From Cristatella mucedo (Eukaryota; Bryozoa; Phylactolaemata; Cristatellidae), in assembly GCA_009760855.2 (NCBI GenBank), contig WPIO01000075.1, forward strand, positions 131,501-195,500: a stretch of 64,000 nucleotides of DNA. Direction: 5' to 3'. A program made the position numbers and the translations under genes. The notes beneath the pieces were generated by a model, which saw nothing but the letters and a program-made list of their open reading frames with translations, was not told the origin of the DNA and did not search any database. Position 1 is the stretch's first letter. The number at the start of each line of letters is the position of its first letter. Below, piece after piece: positions 58,715-64,000 of the stretch.

Positions 58715-61700
58715 TCTTTCGAGGTTTTTAAGCGCATATGGTACAATTCTCGACTATATATATTATATTATTCACCTTCAACTGTTTAGCAGAATTTTCG
58801 TCACAATAGTGCGGTCATGGATGCACCTACTTAATTTGGTCATGAATATAATTTAATGGATAATCCAACTTGTTCATAGAAATAATATAATAGCCTCACA
58901 ATTTTCAATCGGTTTCCGGGCACACAGCGAAGGAACTTTTACGTGGAGTCACTTGGATGGTAAATCAGTGCCTCGATGCGGAACCGCTCGGACAGACATT
59001 CGGCGAACCGCAAACTAGTATTCCTTGAATTCAGCCGTCGGGAACTACGCTTCGACGGAGCGTTCCGCCTCTGAGCTATGAGTCCGCTTGGTTTCGGATC
59101 GGCAGCTTCCACGTTGCTTCCAGTTGCTTGCTCCCGCAGAGCGCCAGTGGTGCGCCCGCGGTTTCTCTCTCCGAGTGGCTTATCGGCCGCGATGCGCGCG
59201 TTTGGTAGCGATGTATTGTCGTAGGGACAGGCGATGGCAGTTAGCCAGATGAGATCGGTGGTTTATACTGACCGTCCCTGAAGTTGTCTTGGATGATATC
59301 GTATATCGGCTCGTTAAAGTCAGCTAAAATAAAAAAAACTATTAGCACCACCCCGACGAGCAAATACATCACCAGGTTAAGTATAACTCACGATAATTTT
59401 GATTGCATTTACTTACGGCTGCGCGTTTGCGGTTGTGCGGTAGCATTTTCCTTCGTCGTCTTGTGAGGGACGTCTGAAGCGATGCCGTTGCGCTCAGTTA
59501 AATACACCGACATCCACCGGCGGAAGGTATTCATAATGATTCAAGCAAAGTTTGTGGCGCACAAAAATAGTCGTATTACGCTAAGGCCCCCAAGCAATGG
59601 TAAGGGAATGCGGTTAAGGCAGGCGCCTACCTCAATGAATACAAGAATGCTTGCCTTGGAGACATTTGATCCTGGATGTCGGCAAACTTCCTTAAAATCA
59701 ATGATGATACAAACCGAACTGCTACTAACAGGATACCTTGATGTTTGCGGCTGTTCATTTTTGAAGATTGAGATTGATTTGAAGAAGGAGTTTTAAAAGC
59801 TGATAGTTTCATGAACTGAAAACCGGCACTATTGTGGGGGGCGGTGGCGGTATTACACTAGACAGAGCTACTGGGGATAGGCAAATGGGGATTAATTGTA
59901 AGACCACCCTCTCGCGCCTACCCGCAGCAAGAAATACTTTAGTGTACTGTCTGATAGCATGCCTGAAATGAGCGCGTAACGTGGGCGCATTTCCCGTTTT
60001 GTGGAGCCACGGTATCGAATGCAATAAAAATTTAGAAATGCGGCTTTAAACATGGCGTTTACCTATTCTTTTCGGAGGAGGATGTTCGTACGTTTTCTGG
60101 TCATTGCGTGTAGCGCCGCCTTCTAGAAGAAACGATGAAAAATAATTTAGCTCGCAGGCAGATTGAATGACATCAAATGTATCTGTTTACACTGGTAGCC
60201 AATGGAAAAAGTGGCTAAGCCCTTCTCGGGCTAGATCTTAGGTTTGAGTTCTGCAGCGAGTAGTACTTAACTGCCAACTGCAGGTGGTCGTAATAGCGAT
60301 CGAGGCTTTTCTGCGGCTATTTCTACAAGAGCCTGTTAATTCATCCAACCTCTAATTTTGCTTGAAAAGCTGTGCGAGAACCGACTGCCATATTAAAGAA
60401 ATAGCTAATTGGTATGGAACTCAAAATTCACTTACAACTTACAATCTGTACAATTTACAACTTACAATCTATAACAATTATAACTTATGACAACCTGAAA
60501 CTTACAACGTGATGCCAGGGTTGAACCGAAGAATTGTAAGGTGGTCAGAAGGGAAACGAGTGAGAGGAGACAAGAGGAGAGAAAAAGGAGAGGAGAGGAA
60601 AGGAGAGGAAAAGAAGAGGAGAGGACAGGAGAGAAGAGGAGAGAAGAGAATAAGACAGGAGGAGAGGGGAGGAAAAGAAGAGAAGAGAATAAGACAGGAG
60701 GAGAGGGGAGGAAAAGAAGAGGAGGAGAGGAGAGGAAAGGAGAGGAAAAGAAGAGGAGAGGACAGGAGAGAAGAGGAGAGAAGAGAATAAGACAGGAGGA
60801 GAGGGGAGGAAAAGAAGAGGAGGAGAGGAGAGGAAAAGAAGAGGAAAAGAAGAGGAGAGGAGAGGAAAGGAGAGGAGAGGATACAAATGCAAGGAGGCAT
60901 AATAAAGAGATCAAGAGGATGCTAAGAGCTCTGCGTGGGGAGATCGAGACCGAATTTATTTCGCTAAGACAGAAAACCAGGCAGCCGCTTACTCGCACGA
61001 TCAAGAGTCACACATTCAAGAAACGGGAAACTCCCTCTGAGAGTTTTGGGTAACGTTAACACGGCTACTGGCGGGCACTAGCGCAGCCGAGCGGTAAGCA
61101 GCTAAGTGCACATCCTTTTCTAGGCATGTATTTTGAATCGCAAACTTTAATGTATTTATACGTCTGCAGTTGGCTAGAAAAAGAGAAAAATGAGAGAGGG
61201 CTATATTTAATAATGATAAAATGACAAGAAACCATTGCAACCTCTTTAGTCTAAAATCCAATTCAATGTAACTTTATATTTTGGCGATTAAAGATTGTAT
61301 AGTTGATAGAGCATATGAGCTGCTGGCGTCACATGCTTAAAGTAGTAAGCGTAAAGCCAAAATGCTATTTTTAAACTAGGCAATAAAGAGGGGAATTATA
61401 TAAGGCTTTGACAAAGTAAATACACCTTTATTTTTCAGTGCATAAGCACACATTTTATATGGACAAATTCAATGAATTAATAATATTTTTGGGGTATCGG
61501 AATTTTGTTGTAATAAATATATAAAAATTTAGCTATATCTCAATCTCAAGCTAAATTTATTTGCTAGGTAGTATTTAAATTAAAAAATTAAAAATACATC
61601 TGAATTTAAACTTCCGCCTAGGAAAGACTACTGTATCGTAACTTATAGACAACTATTGACTGATCTCATTGTTACTATCAAGAGAAACATAAAAACATGC

Positions 61701-62748
61701 TGTGTTCTTACGGCTTACAGGTGCTAATAGCCCAAAGCAAGTCAGGTAATGGCAGCTGCAGAGTTTATTAGGCTATTGGAAATTACAAGTTATCATGTTA
61801 TCTCTCATAGGACAAATAATATTGGTGTATTTTTAGTGGCACATTTCTGAATTTCCGTAAAGAGACTTGATTGAGATGCAAAATTCCTCGCAAGCTTAAG
61901 TCAAAGTTTAATCTCACTATGCATCTTTGACATTGAAAATTCGCCGATTATACCGATTATACTATGCATCTTTGACATTGACGATTCACCGATTATCTCA
62001 TAATGCAAAGGTAACATGGTTCATATAAGGATACGGACCGAAGGCTTTAGTAGTTTGCTTTTTTGGAGGCTGCATTTCAAAAGCATTACTAAAGAAAATG
62101 TTGTGAGCTTAGAATCAGCCTCTGGTAGGCTTCTTGTTTTATCAGAGTAGCCAGAATCGCCGGGAATAATGATGGTAATAACAATAATACATTAGTATAG
62201 CACACTCAGAGACCTGCATTTTTTTTCTAGGCACTTTACAGATGCTGCATCAAGCCAAGCCGATCGAATGATTTTGAGCGTTCTTAAATAAAGACCTCTG
62301 TCAGTTACGTTCACCAAATTGTTTTTGGGATATTATATAGTAATGATATTTAAAACCAGGATTGGAATTTTCTGAGCAATTTTGTTTAAGGTACTTGAAC
62401 AGATTATCCAATTTCAATAGGTTTCGGAGAACCAGGATGCCATCTGAGGAAGTGTATTGTTTAGGTAACGTGTGAAATTTAGGTAAAGAAAAAGGTAATC
62501 TCGAACACTCTGTTGAACCGTCTGAGCCAAGACTACGGTCTCACTATGTCTTCCAATTTATCGTGTCGCGCACGTTTATCACTGACTTATTGCTTCCACT
62601 TATTTTAAGTCTCCCGCTCGGACACATGCTCCTGTGAGCACACCCAAAGCATTTATTTACGGGTATGCAGGCACTATGCTAGGAAGCAGCTGCAGAACTT
62701 ACCTTTTCCTCGGCCTCTTATGTCGATTGCTTCCGTTTTGCCGCGATC
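57794..62748 (-). CDS. Unrecognised seven-exon 3' gene end encoding a tyrosine-motif-rich tail
   Basis: Seven small minus-strand exons: 62748-62703, 60122-60063, 59473-59417, 59323-59273, 58477-58436, 58017-57958 and 57828-57794 (TGA). All six junctions are in phase 1 with AG acceptors and GT donors. They give 116 codons plus stop, with no in-frame stops. The protein is hydrophilic and disordered-looking. Tyrosine motifs sit one per exon: KTYEHPPPKRI, FNEPIYDIIQDN and ENDYDEIPDDI; the end is VSPVNQI. YEHP fits the Crk/Nck-type pYxxP SH2 motif, and YDEI resembles the Src-type pYEEI. This suggests the cytoplasmic tail of a receptor or an adaptor; that is inference. The first exon has entry phase 0, so a 5' part is missing, probably beyond the window. 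No family was recognised, and each exon alone is too short to be convincing. Five exons have lengths divisible by three, so they could be cassette exons. Confidence 0.5.
58226..58275. repeat. Short GGGTCAAAGC tandem repeat
   Basis: Four imperfect units of GGTCAAAGCAGG/GGTCAAGCGGGG in a row. Confidence 0.8.
58584..58711. repeat. Compound (AC)n-(AT)n microsatellite
   Basis: About 50 bp of AC repeats passing into about 75 bp of AT repeats. It lies in an intron of the tyrosine-motif gene. Confidence 0.97.
59630..59705 (+). mobile_element. LINE family 2 scrap
   Basis: AATGCTTGCCTTGGAGACAT, GATCCTGGATGTCGGCAAAC and TTCCTTAAAATCAATGATGA match the segment after the polymerase box in the copy at 53,260. 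Confidence 0.7.
60200..60330 (+). mobile_element. SINE-like repeat, type 2
   Basis: GCTAGATCTTAGGTTTGAGT (B-box region), CCAACTGCAGGTGGTCGTAA and GAGGCTTTTCTGCGGCTAT match the copy at 32,590. Confidence 0.6.
60540..60895. repeat. Polypurine minisatellite (GGAGA-type, higher-order units)
   Basis: About 355 bp, almost only A and G on the plus strand. AGAATAAGACAGGAGGAGAG recurs three times (about 60,650, 60,685 and 60,785), and a longer block repeats about 137 bp apart. Arg/Lys/Glu-rich and Ser/Leu/Phe-rich frames on the two strands are artefacts. Confidence 0.95.
60900..62160. other. AT-rich intronic stretch
   Basis: Lies between exons 1 and 2 of the tyrosine-motif gene. GCATCTTTGACATTGA is duplicated near 61,921 and 61,965. 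No further exon was found. Confidence 0.45.
62170..62290 (-). mobile_element. LINE family 1 tail scrap
   Basis: Antisense (ATT)n-like run, CACACTCAGAGACCTGCATT and CTAGGCACTTTACAGATGCT, a decayed hairpin end. Confidence 0.7.
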
Positions 62749-62883
62749 CTAAACGTAAAATTAATTCGTGTAGGATCGGATAGGATCGGATAGGCTAAAT
62801 GCTCAATCTCATTGGATTCATGATGCTTTTGTAAAAACGAAATAAGACATTTCAGATTGTCACGATCGCAGATCTTAATTCTA

Positions 62884-62889
62884 TTTATT
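62884..62889 (-). terminator. Possible poly(A) signal (AATAAA on the minus strand)
   Basis: The hexamer lies about 130 bp downstream of the stop of the candidate terminal exon at 63,107-63,017, on the same strand. Confidence 0.3.
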
Positions 62890-63016
62890 TAAAAATGCGA
62901 ATAAATTACATGCAACTGTATGTAAAAAGAAATTCACAGGCGTTTCAATAAATGCTGTAGCCACTTTGGTTTTTAAAACCTGTATCTCCCTCTTCTAATC
63001 GAGTACCAAGTCAATA

Positions 63017-63107
63017 TTAGAGGGTGTCACTGATATCAGGAGATTCAGTCTGCCTCAAAAGTATATTCAACTGATTATCATTGAATTGACATTCAGTTTG
63101 CTCGTAG
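63017..63107 (-). CDS. Possible terminal exon, unrecognised
   Basis: A good acceptor (CATTCTCTTTTACAG) opens a 29-codon frame, YEQTECQFNDNQLNILLRQT then ESPDISDTL, ending in TAA. Entry phase is 2. It may be the last exon of another gene or an alternative end of the tyrosine-motif gene; that gene's first seen exon has entry phase 0, so the two do not share a donor. Short and unproven. Confidence 0.25.
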
Positions 63108-63392
63108 CTGTAAAAGAGAATGAAGCAGACTTTTTGTGACAGCGGAAACGAATAAACGAATCAACGTGCAGCTGGACCATGTCGCGAACTCAATACCTTT
63201 TGATCTAGCAGTTTTCAAAGTCTCACCAAATATAGCAGAAGTGAAGCAAATGTCAGGCGATAAATCAAGCTTATAGAATGAAGGAGTCGTTAAGGTTAAG
63301 GTCGAGTGGGCAGTCGTCGGGGGTTAGAAATAATAGAACTTCTCCTCATTTTTAAGGTTAATGGCTCAACATCGGTGGACAATCCTCGAAGT

Positions 63393-63460
63393 ATAATAAT
63401 AACTATAGTAATAAGTTTATATAGCGCCCTCAGATAACTTAATCGGCTTGAAAAAATTTA
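63393..63460 (-). mobile_element. LINE family 1 tail scrap
   Basis: Antisense (ATAATA) run and TATATAGCGCCCTCAGATAA, cut off where a family 2 LINE begins. Confidence 0.65.
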
Positions 63461-63469
63461 ACTAGCTCC

Positions 63470-64000
63470 TTAGTTCTGTCTCAGCTGATTATTGCAGCTC
63501 CCTTTTCGCTGGGCTACCAAAACAAGCAACTAGGTCATGGCAAATGGCTATAAATACAGCTGCGAGGCTAGTTTTCAAGTCCCAGAGGTTTGACCACGTG
63601 TCTCCTTTGCTAAAAGAGCTAGGATGGCTGCCAGTTGATCAACAGATACACAGCAAAGTTCTTACTTTGACCCACAAGGCCCGCCACGGCTTGGCTCCTC
63701 CATACATAGCTGAACTGTTGCACCAGTTTCAGCATCCTCCTGGATAGACAATAATTTAGCTGTTCCATTCCATCTCTTAAAGACCGTTGGCGACAGAAGT
63801 TTTAGCTCTGCAGGTCCTAGACTGTAGAACTCGCTTCCACGATTCTTACGCAACGACAACTACTCTCCTGCTGCCGACTATGGCTCATCCTTCTCAGCGG
63901 TCCTGAGCTGTTACTTCCATGCTACTCACTACCTCAACTGCTCTCCTGAATTTGCTATGCTTCCCACTTCTCTTTGTTGCGTGAGATGAAGTCGGTTGGC
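63470..64000 (+). mobile_element. LINE family 2 copy, running off the right edge
   Basis: Encodes NTAARLVFKSQRFDHVSPLL, LGWLPVDQQIHSKVLTLTHK and ARHGLAPPYIAELL, then (frameshifted) the GDRSFSSAGPRLW region and the tail HYLNCSPE. The 3' terminus is outside the window. Confidence 0.9.

Noticed and set aside
58492-58789. Frames rich in His-Thr and Ile-Tyr
   Set aside because: They come from the compound (AC)n-(AT)n microsatellite.
60462-61053. 170-180-codon frames on both strands
   Set aside because: They are created by the polypurine minisatellite; composition follows the repeat, not a protein.

Overview
The window is animal (metazoan) nuclear DNA, not bacterial. Open reading frames are short, and real genes appear as chains of small exons with GT-AG borders and matching phases. 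They encode eukaryote-specific proteins: Integrator subunit 6, RNase P subunit p38, mitochondrial complex III subunit 8 and an ATG4 autophagy protease. The gaps are filled with 5'-truncated L2/CR1/Rex1-like LINEs, tRNA-derived SINEs and long microsatellites ((GA)n, (AC)n, (AT)n, (ATT)n). The protein matches and the repeat style suggest an invertebrate, but I cannot name the lineage from sequence alone. All exon models come from reading splice sites and phases by eye against remembered family proteins. No transcript or search evidence was available.

Layout, left to right. 1.6-5.6 kb (minus): the 5' and middle exons of ATG4, including the catalytic-cysteine exon; the C-terminal exons are not seen. 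5.7-12.3 kb: GC-rich upstream DNA, then repeats. 12.9-16.6 kb (plus): a complete four-exon RPP38 gene, with a poly(A) signal. 16.8-23.9 kb: repeat-dominated. 24.0-35.4 kb (minus): a complete 15-exon INTS6 gene of 937 codons; its 4.9-kb intron 2 holds several LINE and SINE copies. 37.5-43.3 kb (plus): an unrecognised gene, seen as four exons, ending in a basic helical tail like those of eIF2A and PYM1. 47.1-49.2 kb (minus): a complete two-exon UQCRQ gene of 82 codons. 50.9-57.2 kb: LINE copies, a 318-bp (GA)n tract and CpG-rich DNA. 57.8-62.7 kb (minus): seven tiny exons that join in phase to a stop and encode a tyrosine-motif-rich tail I do not recognise. The right edge cuts through another LINE.

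The recognised genes are independent housekeeping genes (autophagy, tRNA processing, snRNA 3'-end processing and transcription attenuation, respiration). Nothing suggests an operon. The most interesting points are the tyrosine-tail exon chain, the GC-AG intron in ATG4, SINEs that share the hairpin tail of the resident LINE, a recurrent LINE 3'-end-only module, and several near-perfect inverted repeats.
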